Source of the DNA: Branchiostoma floridae
Lineage: Eukaryota; Chordata; Leptocardii; Amphioxiformes; Branchiostomatidae
DNA length: 64,000 nt
NCBI RefSeq assembly: GCF_000003815.2
Contig: NC_049983.1
Coordinates: 27,481,274 to 27,545,273 of the forward strand
Direction of reading: 5' to 3'
The first letter of the stretch is position 1. Every line of letters begins with the position of its first letter. Positions 27,289 to 39,700 of this stretch are shown here, in pieces. Below the pieces are notes generated by a model. It saw only the letters and a program-made list of their open reading frames with translations. It made no database searches and was not told the DNA's origin. A program made the position numbers and the translations under genes.

Positions 27289-30200
27289 AGGGAGAGGCAC
27301 TGTCTTGTCTACTTGCAGCACCCTCCCGTGGCTGCTTGGTGCGTGTCTGTGTGAGTGCGCACGCATGTGTGCATGTGTGTGTGTGTAGAGAGGCACTGTC
27401 TTGTCTACTTGCAGCACTCCCCCGTGGCTGCTTGGTAAACTCCAGTGCCAGAACTCTGCCGTGACGCAGACATTCCCAGCCACTCTGTCACTCTGTGGTG
27501 GGGACTAAAACACGGCCACATTCACTCATATAAGCTTCACCTGTGGTTTCTGTGTTCCTGATTAATTGCAAAAAGCTATGATCTAATTGTGTACAAGTTT
27601 ATATAACAACTGTAAACTTACATGAAAAGCACCCTTAAGATGTTATGTTTTCGTAGCTTAGATCCTTCAGAACACATTAGTACCTCAGCTGAAGCTTGGG
27701 AAGAAAATACCATTGAAATGGCTGTTCACATGCTTACTAATCAATCAATCTATGCTGGTGCTAACATAATCTCTGCTAGAAATAAGGATAGAAAGACCAA
27801 ATTTCCCACTGATGAATGTTTATGAGCTATACATTGAGTCTGTCTTGCTACACCCAGTGGAAGAAGTTTTCAGCACTTTTCTGTTTCCCCTCCCCAGATG
27901 AAGTTTGTGGAGTCAATCCTGAGCAACAACACGACGGACGACCACTGCCGGGAGTTCGTCACGCAGAAGGGCCTGGTGCCCCTGCTGGACATCCTGGGAC
28001 TCCCCAACCTGCCCATCGACTTCCCGACATCCCCCGCCTGCCAGGCCGTGGCCGGGGTCTGCAAGTCCATCCTGGTAAGGTCTCACTCCGGGGTTTGACA
28101 AGTCCATCCCGGTAAGGTCTCACACGGGGGTTTAATTTGTCCATCCTGGTAAGGTCTCACACAGGGGTTTAGCAAGTCCATCCTGGTAAGGTCTCACTCT
28201 GGGATTTGGCAAGTCCATCCTGGTAAGGTCTCACTCCGGGGTTTGGCAAGTCCATCCTGGTATGGTCTCACTCCCAGGTTTGGCAAGTCCATCCTGGTAA
28301 GTTCTCACTCCCGGGTTTATATGGGTCTTAGTCCATCTGTCTTAGTGACCAAGTCAGGGATATTTGATAGGTACAGTGGGAATTTATGAATGATATGGAA
28401 AAAGCAGGGAAGAACAGTTAAATATTGTGGTTAAGACAAGAATACCTGACATGTTTGAGAAATGTTCCCCTTGTGCCCCCCTCCCCAGACGCTAGCCCAC
28501 GAGCCGCAGGTGCTGAAGCAAGGCCTGCTGAAGCTGAACGAAGTCCTGGAGGCGTTGGAGCCGCTATACCAGCCGCTGGACCCACCAGGAGGCTCCGTAC
28601 TGCTGCGGGAGCTCGCCAACTCCGCAGCCAATCCCGACGCAGTGCTGTCGTCACGGGACACGCCCCTTCTCCACGCCATGGCGGCCGCGCACTCCTACAT
28701 CCTGATGTTTGTGCACGTCTGCAGGGTCGGACAGGTGGGTGGTTTCATTTTAGCGGAAACACAGCTTTTATATCAGTCTAGAATTTTGTCTTTCTGTGAA
28801 CATATAGTTCTACTTAAAGTTTCTATTGTTCAGGTGTGAAGAAATTCTTGTTACTTTTGCTGAATATACAGCTTGGTTTTACTTTGTCATTTTATAATTG
28901 GAGACTAGTGGGTAATGTTGTGAAGAAATCTTCCTGTGTAACATTTTTGAGACACATTTTGTTATCTGCCTGTTCCAGACGGACATCCGCTCGATGTCCG
29001 TGAGCCACTGGGGGTCAGACCTGGGTCAGAATGTGCTGAAGGGGCTGAGCAGGCTGTACCAGTCGCTGGTGTGGGAGAGCACCGTGCTGCTGTCCCTCTG
29101 CACGCCGGGGGCTCTGCCTGACGACTGCGAGTTCGGCAAGTCCGACATGACCAAACTCCTACCCAAGGACGACGCCAAGTCTTCCAGGAACAAGCTTGAC
29201 GCGGGGAAGCTTGATGCCGACAAACCTGGCACAAGCGCAGAGAGCGATAGAACTGAGGATGCTGTATCGGAGATGGAAGTCTCGCCCATGGAGGTTGAAG
29301 ATGTGGGTTTGAACGATGCAGACAAGAAGCTGAAGATTTCCCCTCAGCTCGCTGCTCAGATTAAGCAGATCAAGCCGTTGCTGTCTGCGTCGTCTCGGCT
29401 CGGGCGCGCGCTGGCGGAGCTGTTTGGGCTGCTGGTGAAGCTGTGCGTGGGGTCGCCGGTCCGCCAGCGCAGCCGCCAGCACCCCCAGGGGAGCAGCACC
29501 GCCCCCACCCCCGCCGCACGCGCCACCGCCGCCTCCCTCACCAGGCTGCTCGCCTCAGGGCTCTGCTGGGAGCCGCCGCCAAGCTGCCCCACTCCTAAGT
29601 TTAGGTCAGTCATGAAAACTATTCCAAATCCACAGTTATATTTACAGATATGGTTAAACTTCTGACATTATTGGGAAGCTGCCCCACTCCCAAGTTTAGG
29701 TCAGTCCTGAAAACAAGTCCGAATTCACAATTATATTTATAGTTATGGTTAAACTTCTGACATTCTTGGGAAGCTGCCCCACTCCTAAGTTTAGGTCAGT
29801 CAAGACTCCTGCACAATTTTTCATCAATAGTTGAATTTTTATAATTTTTGGTAGGTAAGCTACTATCTAGACATCCATTCTTGTGATACTGACTCCTAAG
29901 TAGGTCAGTTTGAATTTTAAGTCTTTAGTGTTCTTTCTTTAATCTTTTTATTAAAGTTATTCAGCAATTTTTATTTATTTGTGTAAATGATTAATACTAA
30001 TACTGTCAGCACTTCATTCAGTTTCAGTTTTTCCTGCAATATTGATGTTCCATCAAGTTTTGAAAAGGTTTTGCTTTTCTTGAGTCCTAAATGTAACTTG
30101 TTACGTCGATGTAGGTTAGACATCCAGGTAATAAGATACGCCAAAAATAGTTACTCAAGCAACTGGATATGGTTTTGAAACGGTCAGACGTTTTGGATAG

Positions 30201-30692
30201 AATCCACTATCCTTCGTCAGTGACACTGAAGAGATCTGGAAGAAACAGGTCTTTTATACTCTAACTATGAATGAAGACAATTTCAGTGTAACTTGTTTTC
30301 TACACTGATAAATGATCCTACTATTGTTTTGCAGGTTAACGTTCTTCATCTGCTCTGTGGGCTTCACGTCTCCGATGCTGTTTGATGAGAAGAAGTTCCC
30401 GTATCACCTCATGCTGCAGAAATTCCTGTCCTCGGGGGGCCTGGACGCACTCTTCGAGTAAGTACTGTCACACTCACTCACACCCTTACACACACACACA
30501 TACGCACACACTCACACTCACACACACACTCACACACGCACACACACACACACCTCATGCTGCAGAAATTCCTCTCCTCGGGGGGCCTGGACGCACTCTT
30601 CGAGTAAGTACTCTCACAATCTTATACTCACATGCACTAACTCACACTCACTCATGCACACAGGCACGCGTGCACACACACACACACACAAA

Positions 30693-30731
<39 letters not shown>

Positions 30732-33700
30732 CTCATGCTGCAGAAATTCCTGTCCTCGGGGGGCCTGGACGCACTCTTCGAGTAAGTACAGTCACACTCA
30801 CACATACGCACACACACACATGCACGCACACATATACACGCACACATATACAAGCACACACACACACGCGCACACACACACAGACCTCATGCTGCAGAAA
30901 TTCCTGTCCTCGGGGGGCCTGGACGCACTCTTCGAGTAAGTACTCTCACACTCACTCACATACGCACACACGTGCACGCACGCATGCACACACACAGACC
31001 TCATGCTGCAGAAATTCCTGTCCTCGGGGGGCCTGGACGCACTCTTCGAGTAAGTACACTCACACTCTCTCTCTCTCTCACACACACAAGATCGCTTAGG
31101 GTTGTTGAAACCTCTCCCACTGACACACTTTGTTCTGTTTCAGGACATTCCATTGGACGCTGACCCACGGGGGGAAGGTTTCCCTGCAGGAGGGACTGGA
31201 GCACCCAGAACTGCCAGGTAAGAACACAACTTACACTTTCTGTGTGTCATTAGCTCAGCTTTTAGACTTCTCTGTCATGCAAGGTTGGACATTTATCTTT
31301 ATCTTGTTTATCTTTCAACTTCTCTGAGAAGCTACATCAGCCTGGAAGCATCTTGACCTTGTGTGATCTCACTGACCTTGTACTGCCTCAATGAACTTAT
31401 GTAACCTTTCTGACCATATAGTAACCTTATGGACATTGTATGACCTCCCTGACCTTGTGTGACCTCCCTGACCTTGTGTGACCTTACTGACATTGAATAT
31501 ATGTACCGACCTCATGTGACCTCCCTGACCTTGTGTGACCTTTCTTACCATATTTTACCTTGCTGACCTTGTATGACCTTACTGACCCCATGTGACCTCC
31601 GTGCCCTTTTGTGACCTTTTATACTGTATATATATTCCTACTGACCTTGTATGACCTTACGCCAAAAATAGTTACTCAAGCAACTGGATATGGTTTTGAA
31701 ACGGTCAGACGTTTCGGAAAGAATCCACTTTCCTTCGTCAGTGACACTGAAGTGATCTGCAAGAAACAGGTCTTTTGTACTCTAACTATGAATGAAGACA
31801 ATTTCAGATGTCCAATAGGAAAGGTTGTAAGACAATTCAGACTGAAGACAATTTAGATTCCAAAGATAACAAAGCTAAGCCAAAGTCAAGCTGAAGACAA
31901 TTTGGATTTCAAAGGATATCAAGGCTAAGACACAGTTAATGCAAATGAGTCAATTAGCTCCTGTTGTTTTTTTAGTTACAGGAGCTAAAAGTTTTGTTGG
32001 GGGGGGGGGGGTAGTGCTATGTCCCAAGTGCCGGAAAGTTCCATACGTAGCCCCCCTTTTCTGTTGAGGGTGGGATTGTATATTCTCTCATATATGGCCT
32101 CTCTAACTCCCCGTTCAAACCAGCGGGCTTCACGGTCTAGGATGTCGGTAGATTGGAGGTTGAAGGAATGTCCTTGGTTGTGTTGTAGGTGGTTGAAAAT
32201 AGCAGAAGAGTTGCCGTTGGCCTTCGGTTTGCAATGTTCTTGGTATCTTGCTTTTAGTGGACGACTAGTCTCACCAATGTATGTGTTGTTACAGTTGGGT
32301 TCCTCGCATTTGAGTCTGTAGATTACATTGGCCTTAGTACCTTTCTGTGGTTTGTCTTTTGGATGTACCAGTTTGTGTCGGAGGGTTGAGTGAGGTTTGA
32401 AGTTAGTGGCGATGTTGAAGTTTTGGAAGATCCGTCTGAGTTTTTCCGAAACTCCTTGGACATAGGGGATGGTAATGTTGGCTTTCTTTCTGTCGGTCAA
32501 TGGTTTGCACTTGGCTGTTTTCTTTGAGTGGTCCGAGGGTTTGAGGGCTTTGTTGAAGGTCCAGTTTTGGTAGCCACATTTGTTCAATGCACTTCGGAGG
32601 TGTTTGTGTTCCTCTGTTTTGGCTTTGCCAGAGGAAACAATGCTGTCTGCCCGGTGATACAAGGTTTTAATCACTGCCAGTTTGTGTTCCAAAGGGTGGT
32701 GAGAGTCAAAGGCCAGATATTGGTCAGTGTGCGTCGGTTTCCTGTACACTTCGAACTGAAGGCTGCCGTCCTTCTCTATGATAGTTTTGGTATCTAGGAA
32801 GGGGAGCATGTTGTCATGACTTGACTCCTGTGTGAACTTGATGTTCTTATCTACTTGGTTGATGTGGTCAAAGAACTCATCAGCTACTCTCTGTTTTAGC
32901 TTGCAATAAGTGTCATCTACATAGCGGAACCAGTTGAGTGGGGGAGTGTCCTTGAAAGTACTGATAGCCTTCACTTCAAACTTTTCCATGTAGAGGTTTA
33001 CAACAATGGGTGACACTGGTGATCCCATAGCACAGCCGTGCAGTTGTTGGTAGAACTGTCCTTTGAAAGAGAAATACGTACACCCTAGGCAAAGGTCTAG
33101 CAGTTTGCACAGTTGGTCTGGAGATAGCTCGGTTCTGTCTGTTAGTGTGTTGTCCGCCTCCAGGGCTTCCTTGACTACCGAGACTGCGTCCTTAGGAGGT
33201 ATGCAAGTGAAAAGCGAACAGACATCGTAAGAAGTGATGATTTCATCTTCTTCTACCCGGAGATCTTTGATTTTGTCAACGAAGTCTGCACTATTCTGAA
33301 CGTGATGTTGAGACTTCCCCACTAAAGGTCCCAGGATCTTAGCTAGAAATTTTGCTAACTCGTACGTGACAGAACCTATGCTGGACACAATGGGGCGTAG
33401 GGGGACATCCTGTTTGTGGATTTTGGGAAGGCCGTAGAAGGTTGGGGGTTGTTCCGAAGTGGGGTAGAGTTTTAGATAGGTGGCACGGTCAATCTTTTTT
33501 TCCTTGTCTTCCAATTGTCTTCAGTCTGAATTGTCTTACAACCTTTCCTATTGGACATCTGAAATTGTCTTCATTCATAGTTAGAGTACAAAAGACCTGT
33601 TTCTTGCAGATCACTTCAGTGTCACTGACGAAGGAAAGTGGATTCTTTCCGAAACGTCTGACCGTTTCAAAACCATATCCAGTTGCTTGAGTAACTATTT

Positions 33701-36700
33701 TTGGCGTATCTTATTACCTGGATGTCTAACCTACATCGACTTGTATGACCTTGCTCACCCCACATGACCTCTGTGCCCTTGTGTGACCCTGCAGATGGTT
33801 CGGGAGAGTTCCTGGATGCCTGGCTGATGCTGGTGGAGAAGATGGTGAATGTGAAGAACGTTCTGGAGTCTCCGCACACGCTGCCCGCCAAACCCTCCGC
33901 CACCGCGCCCGGCTTCGTACCGTTCAGCTCCGTACAGTTCCTCGTACACGTCCATAAGGTAGGAACATCTGGAACTGCCTCTAGGGGTTTACATTTAATT
34001 CTCCAACATGGCCTTTTGTGATCAGATTACTTGTGACCATAGAAACTGTGTATTAAGTTTTGCATTTTTCATTGCCATTGTTCCAAAAGTATCAGATAAC
34101 TGATATGATCAGGTGACCATAACTTTGAGCTTGCTTGTACAATCCTTTACACTCCAACATGGCTGTTAGCTATCAGATAACCAGTAACCATGACGACCCT
34201 GCATCCCCAGGCTGCCTTTAAGGCGGTGATGCACCTGTGACCTTTACACTCCAACATGGCTGTCAGGTATCAGGTAACCAGTAACCATGGCTGTTAGATA
34301 TCAGATAACCAGTAACCATGCCGACCCTGTAACCATGACGACCCTGTGTCCCCAGGCTGCCTTCAAGGCTGTGATGCACCTGTGGGATAAGAAGCCCCTG
34401 AAGACGTACGGGGCGAGGATGTCGGAGTCGATGCTGGCCATGTTCTGCCACATCCTGAAGGGAGAGAAGACCATCCAGGTACTGATGACCTCTGACCCCT
34501 CCTCATTATGTTGTGTATACATTGCCATACATTGTCACTGATACACTTGTTGCGCAATAAACCATCTATCTATCTATCTATTCACTGATTCACGTAGTCT
34601 TGACTGACCTAATCACTGAGTCGATTTTTATTTTGACACTTCAGTTTACTTTCAGTACTTCTCATGTTATACTTGTATACTGATGTTTTTTTTATTATTT
34701 TGTAAATTTAAGTGCACTCCAGGAAGAATAGATTTTGCGAGTACTGTAAATGCATTTAAGTCGCGGGGATTTGATTTCGCGGTAGCGGCAGAAAGGACTT
34801 TTCGCGGTGGTTTTAAGTTCACGGTAACACCATAGACTGCAGTGTAGTACTATAGTACAAAAATACTAGTATTCGTGGTGGTTTTCAGTTCCCGGTGAAG
34901 TGGTTACCGCGAAAACCGCGAACATTAATCCACCGCGAACATTTCTGCATTTACAGTATATTGTAAAGTCTAATGGAGATCGAAATAAACCCACAGGAGC
35001 GGCTGGAGAAGGAGAGGCAGGGAGAGGAGGCGGAGAAGGAGGCGCAGGCGGCTGCGGTTGCCGCGGGAACGGACGGAGCTGCCGCAGCCCCTGCTGCAGC
35101 CGCCGCCGCTGCTGCAGCAGGGGCTGCGGCGCCGGCGAGACCACGGGAACCGGACTTCAACCAGGCACATCTACAACAGGTGGGATGGACAGTTTTTTTA
35201 TCTATGCAGTCTGACTCCAATCGTCAGCTTTAGCAGCTGTCCTTAAGGGTGCTGACGTAGGTCGCTGAAGTGGTTGTTGGTGCTGGTCTAAACCTTCTGT
35301 GTGTCCCTAAGTGTCACTATGTGCTGAGGCAGTGAGTTCCAAAGTTATGTTGTGGCCGGGAGGAAGGTACATCGGTGGGATGTTGTCGATGATTTCACAG
35401 GTTCCAAGGCATTGCAGTGTTGAGATGTTGACAGGCGGGTTTCACGTCGATGTACATAGGGTTCAGGAAGTAGACTGTTGTGTGGCGCAGGCGCAGGTGC
35501 AGTTTGGTGGGCTTCCTGTGTCTGGGTGGTAGACACCCTGGAGTTCAACTGTATACTCTGCTTCTCGAAACGACTTCTGAAACTGTGATGTTCATTTCAG
35601 AACAGTTTGTAATTTCACTTTCAATTAAAAATGACTGGTGTTGTCATGGTAGAAAAAAGTCTGCCACCAGAGACTTTACAAGAAAAGTGTTTGACTTTAA
35701 TTCTGTGTGTTTTCCAGCTGATGGACATGGGTTTCACTCGGGAGCATGCTGTGGAGGCGCTGACTCACACCACCTCACTGGAGCAGGCAACCGAGTACTG
35801 CCTCACGCACCCCCCTCCCATCCCGCTGGCTGCACAGGTAAGGCAAAACCCTTGTACAAGGGTTGGGTATTCTTCAAATGTGTGCCTGAGGTCTCTATCT
35901 GAGAAACAGGTAGCAAACTTTTTATTGCCGCAAAATTTCAAAACCTTAGGTCCAAAGGCCACACCATTTTCATTTGTTGGTTCACATATTTTTAAGAAGA
36001 TATTGTTGAACTGGATAATCCACATGAGACAGTATCAGAGGAGAAAGTCTCTGCCTTAATCAGGTTCCAGGGAGGGAGGGAGTGTAGTCAGGGTCAAGCT
36101 TTCCTCCTTGTCCTCTGTTCTCATTGTGGTCGACTGGTCTTGCAGAAATCTGAGTTCAAAAGGTTAGAGAACCAAAGAAGTTGATGGCAGTGGCCAAAAA
36201 TCACAGCATGTTTGTGTTTGTGGTCACAGAAACTCCTGGAATGTTTTTTTTCTAATTGTATCAGACATTTTCTATCTTTCCACACACCAGTTTGCAGGTC
36301 CAAGCCCTGGCTGTGTGTATCTTGTGTGTTGATGTTTGGTGTTCTTCCTGATAAAGAGTTAGCTATAAACTTGCAACTTGACATAGTCAAAGTCTTCAGT
36401 GGGCTAGAGCTGATTTTTGTACCCATATCAGCACGAAGCTGCATTGCCTGGCAACTGTGACTGTTCTTTGTGTTGTTTTTGCTATTAATAAGTATTATAA
36501 GTGTGTCTTTTGTACTTGAATCTACCAAGTACTGTTCAGAAGGTGGTCATTCTCACTGTTACACAATGTTACTTCAGGTCGCTCTTGGAATATCAGCAGT
36601 TGTGTGGCTTTGGAATATCAACACACGAAAAATCTAAAACGTAGAATTACGATTGTGCAAAAGGAAAACAATCATAAAGAAGTAACAAATCTAGGTTTCA

Positions 36701-39700
36701 GGTGGTTGGTGTCTGTCTATGCATGTCTATGTCTGTGGGTTAGAGTTAGGGTTAGGTTGGCTGGTGTGTGTGTGTTTGTGTGTGTTTGTATATGTGTGAT
36801 TGTGCATGTACGTACGTACGTACGTATGTGCATGTGTGTGAGTGCGTGCGTGCGTGTGTGTATGCGCGTGCGTGTGTCTGTCAGCCCATCTTATGTCGTG
36901 TGTCCTGTCTACAGGAGCTAGCGGATGGGATCGGGATGTGTGTGTGTGTGTGTGTGCGTGTGCGTGTGTGTGTGCGTGTGCGTGTGCACGTGTGTGTCTG
37001 CCAGCCCATCTCATGTCGTGTGTCCTGTCTACAGGAGCTAGCGGATGGGATCGGGATGTCAGAGGAAGATCAGCTCAGCAGAGCTATCGCTATGTCGCTT
37101 GGAGCCAACGTTAACCCAGAGGTATTAAATAAGACTCCTTAAACATTTCTTAAGCTGTCGCTATGTCACTTGTGCTGTAGATTCCAAATCTTCAATCAAA
37201 TCAAAGAGCTCAAAGCTTGACTTTATGTTAGCTGTTGCTATGCTGCACTGAGATACCGTTGACTCAAAAAGCTTCAAAATCTACAGTACTTTCAAACCAC
37301 CAAGCTCAAAATTCTTCAGAAATTGAAGCCTGCAGTTTATTGACCAAGAGATTGAAAGCTGCCCTTCCACGCTACAGAACTTCTGAGCCGTACGTGTGTG
37401 TTTCTTTTGTGTGCAGAAATGAACTGAAAAGTTCTGTGAGTGGTAGACGTACTGTTTGCCTGGCTTTTTCCTCATTCTACCTTTGGCATGCATGCTTGCC
37501 AACTTTCTCTACTCTCTGCATGGTTCCTATTTGAAGGAAAGAGTCTTTACTGAAATCTTACCAACAATACATGTACAATTTATATCTCTTGAGTATGAAG
37601 CAGTCTTAAGTGAACTGGAGGTCAAGGTCAAGTTTTTGGAAGCACCTATTAGGACATAGCCTTGTCTGTACAGTGAAATGTGAAGTCTATTGTCGAGTGC
37701 TTCTTGTATCTGAAAGAACCTCCAGTTTGGTACAGTTCTTACGTCAGCAAGAATGTAGCTTGTGTGGCCTTACATGGCATATACTGCAACTGCTGCATCT
37801 TCCACTGCCTGTGCTTTTCTGTTGCATCTTGTAGCATGCTTAAATATTCTTCACAAAGGACAGCCAGCTAACTTATTGTGTTTGAGAAGACAAAAAGTGT
37901 TTAGTTCCTGGAGCACCTACTATAGAAGACACTTAGTGACTTTTACTACATGTGAAGTGTGTACATTTCTGTGTTTATTGAAGCCATGCAAAGTTAGTGT
38001 AGAATTATCATCCAAAGCCTTGTGTTAGTCCTAACCCTGGACTTAATCATAGTGATGGTGCACATGTAGATTCTGATTCTGAAGACCAACAGTAATGTTT
38101 GGTAAATGAATATTTCTTTTGCCCTGTAGTTTGTATTTGTGTCATATCCCGGGTGCATGTTGTGCTTGACTGAGTAGTGTTGTACCATTGACTGCATACA
38201 CCAAAATGGAGAGGTTGTTGCCATTCAGCCACATTGTTGTTAAGGATGAAACCATGGCACTAACACCCCCATTAGCCACTTGGTATCTCCCTGACAGAAC
38301 TGCTCACTGTGCCCACAGGGTCTTGCTGTGGGCTGCATGATTTTTTTTAGGGGAGGTGATAATCAGGATTTTAAAGAACAGTGTAGAAACTACTTAAGAT
38401 GTAGCGACCTTACCTGAGCATGTCTTGTCCTTCAGGAGGAGGCTAAGAAGAAGGAGGAGGAAGACAGGAAGAAAAGAGAACAGGAAGAAGCAGAGAGAGA
38501 CAAACAGAAGGAGGAGGAGCCGCTGGACCCTCAGCTGGTGGCAGAGTTCACCGAGAACCTCCTGCCGGGTACGTGCTGCGCAGAGCTCGAAATACCCACT
38601 CACAAACATAACTACATTTTGCTCGACAATTCTAATTTGGTGATGGAATTTGTTTGTTTGAACCTTTATTTATTCATGAAAGCTTCAATCGGCCTGTAGG
38701 TCGCTTTTCATTAAAGTAAGGTCATGAGGGAAGATGTAAGGGTCAGATAAAATATAACAGATATACAGATAACATTGAGTCCCAATAAATCTATCAACAT
38801 TTATCACTACATACAAATGGTACAAAACATAAGTAGAGCAAAGGTTCAGCGTTCATAGTCAGTGTCCGTTTTTAGAATTGCTGCAGCCATGATGGAAATA
38901 CACGTACATGTACATGTAGTTGGATTGAGTTTCATTAATGTGTGTCTCTCGCAGGTTGCCTGCGTCTGGTGGATGGTTTCCGGATACCATGTACCTTTTG
39001 TACATTTGAGACTGTCGGGTGTGAAAGTAGCTCTCTGTAAGCCAAAACCTGGGCAGAAAGTAGTAGGATTGAGTTTCATATGTGTGTCTCTCGCAGGTTG
39101 TTTGCGTCTGGTTGACGCTCTGCCGGACACCGTGTACCGTGTTTGTGACCTGCTGCTGGTGGCAGTGAAGAGGAACGACGCGGCTTGGCGAGACAAGATG
39201 CTGGTGGACGTGGCAGGACAGGTCAGCAACTTTCTACATTTCAGACTGTCGGGTCAGAATTGCATACTTAAAGTCTAAAGGGGCACTCCAGAAGCATTAT
39301 TTTTAGGGGAGATAGATGCATAGACTTTTCTGAACAGAACTGCATACTTTTGACATGCAGAAGTTGAAGTAAGGGGAAAACGTTTGAACACACTTACTTT
39401 TGACCAATGTCTTTTCTTTCAGATTATATGGTCTATCCCAGAGCCCAAAATACCCTTTTCTCTTTTCTGCCATATTTGATTGAATTTCAGCACCAAACTT
39501 AGCTTCCAAATATTCCAATTTATTAAGATTTCTTATTGTTTCCAAACATGATACTGGTATTTTGAGCCCTTCCCCCAAAGTTGGCACTAAGAGAAGTAGC
39601 ATATGTTTAGGATCATTTATGTCCCATGTTTAAGTTGTTGTTCCTGTTCCCCAGATCCACTCCTGCGCTGTCGTCCTGCTGGAGGCCGCTGCGCCGCTGA

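Larger units (their letters stand above)
31659..33739 (-). mobile_element. Penelope-like retroelement with inverted terminal copies and 13-bp target duplication
   Basis: The body carries the RT/GIY-YIG frame on the - strand. About 190 bp at the left (31659-31852) recurs inverted at the right (33513-33707), which extends 32 bp further outward. CTTGTATGACCTT occurs on both outer edges (31646-31658 and 33740-33752) and is the likely target duplication, though the host intron is itself made of similar TGACCTTGTGTG units, which weakens this call. Each terminal copy holds a hammerhead motif. Inverted or direct terminal copies and 5' truncation are known habits of Penelope-like elements. Confidence 0.88.

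Noticed and set aside
28418-29613. Several long - strand and out-of-frame readings over exons 25 and 26
   Set aside because: GC-rich coding exons have few stops on other frames; all of them are shadows of HUWE1.
30382-31085. Threonine/histidine-rich frames in the CA-repeat region (185 codons + strand, cysteine/valine-rich on - strand)
   Set aside because: Translations of CA/TG microsatellite; the + frame also conflicts with the exon 27 frame.
34866-35220. - strand proline- and alanine-rich frames
   Set aside because: Antisense of the exon 31 alanine-coding run (GCN/NGC repeats).
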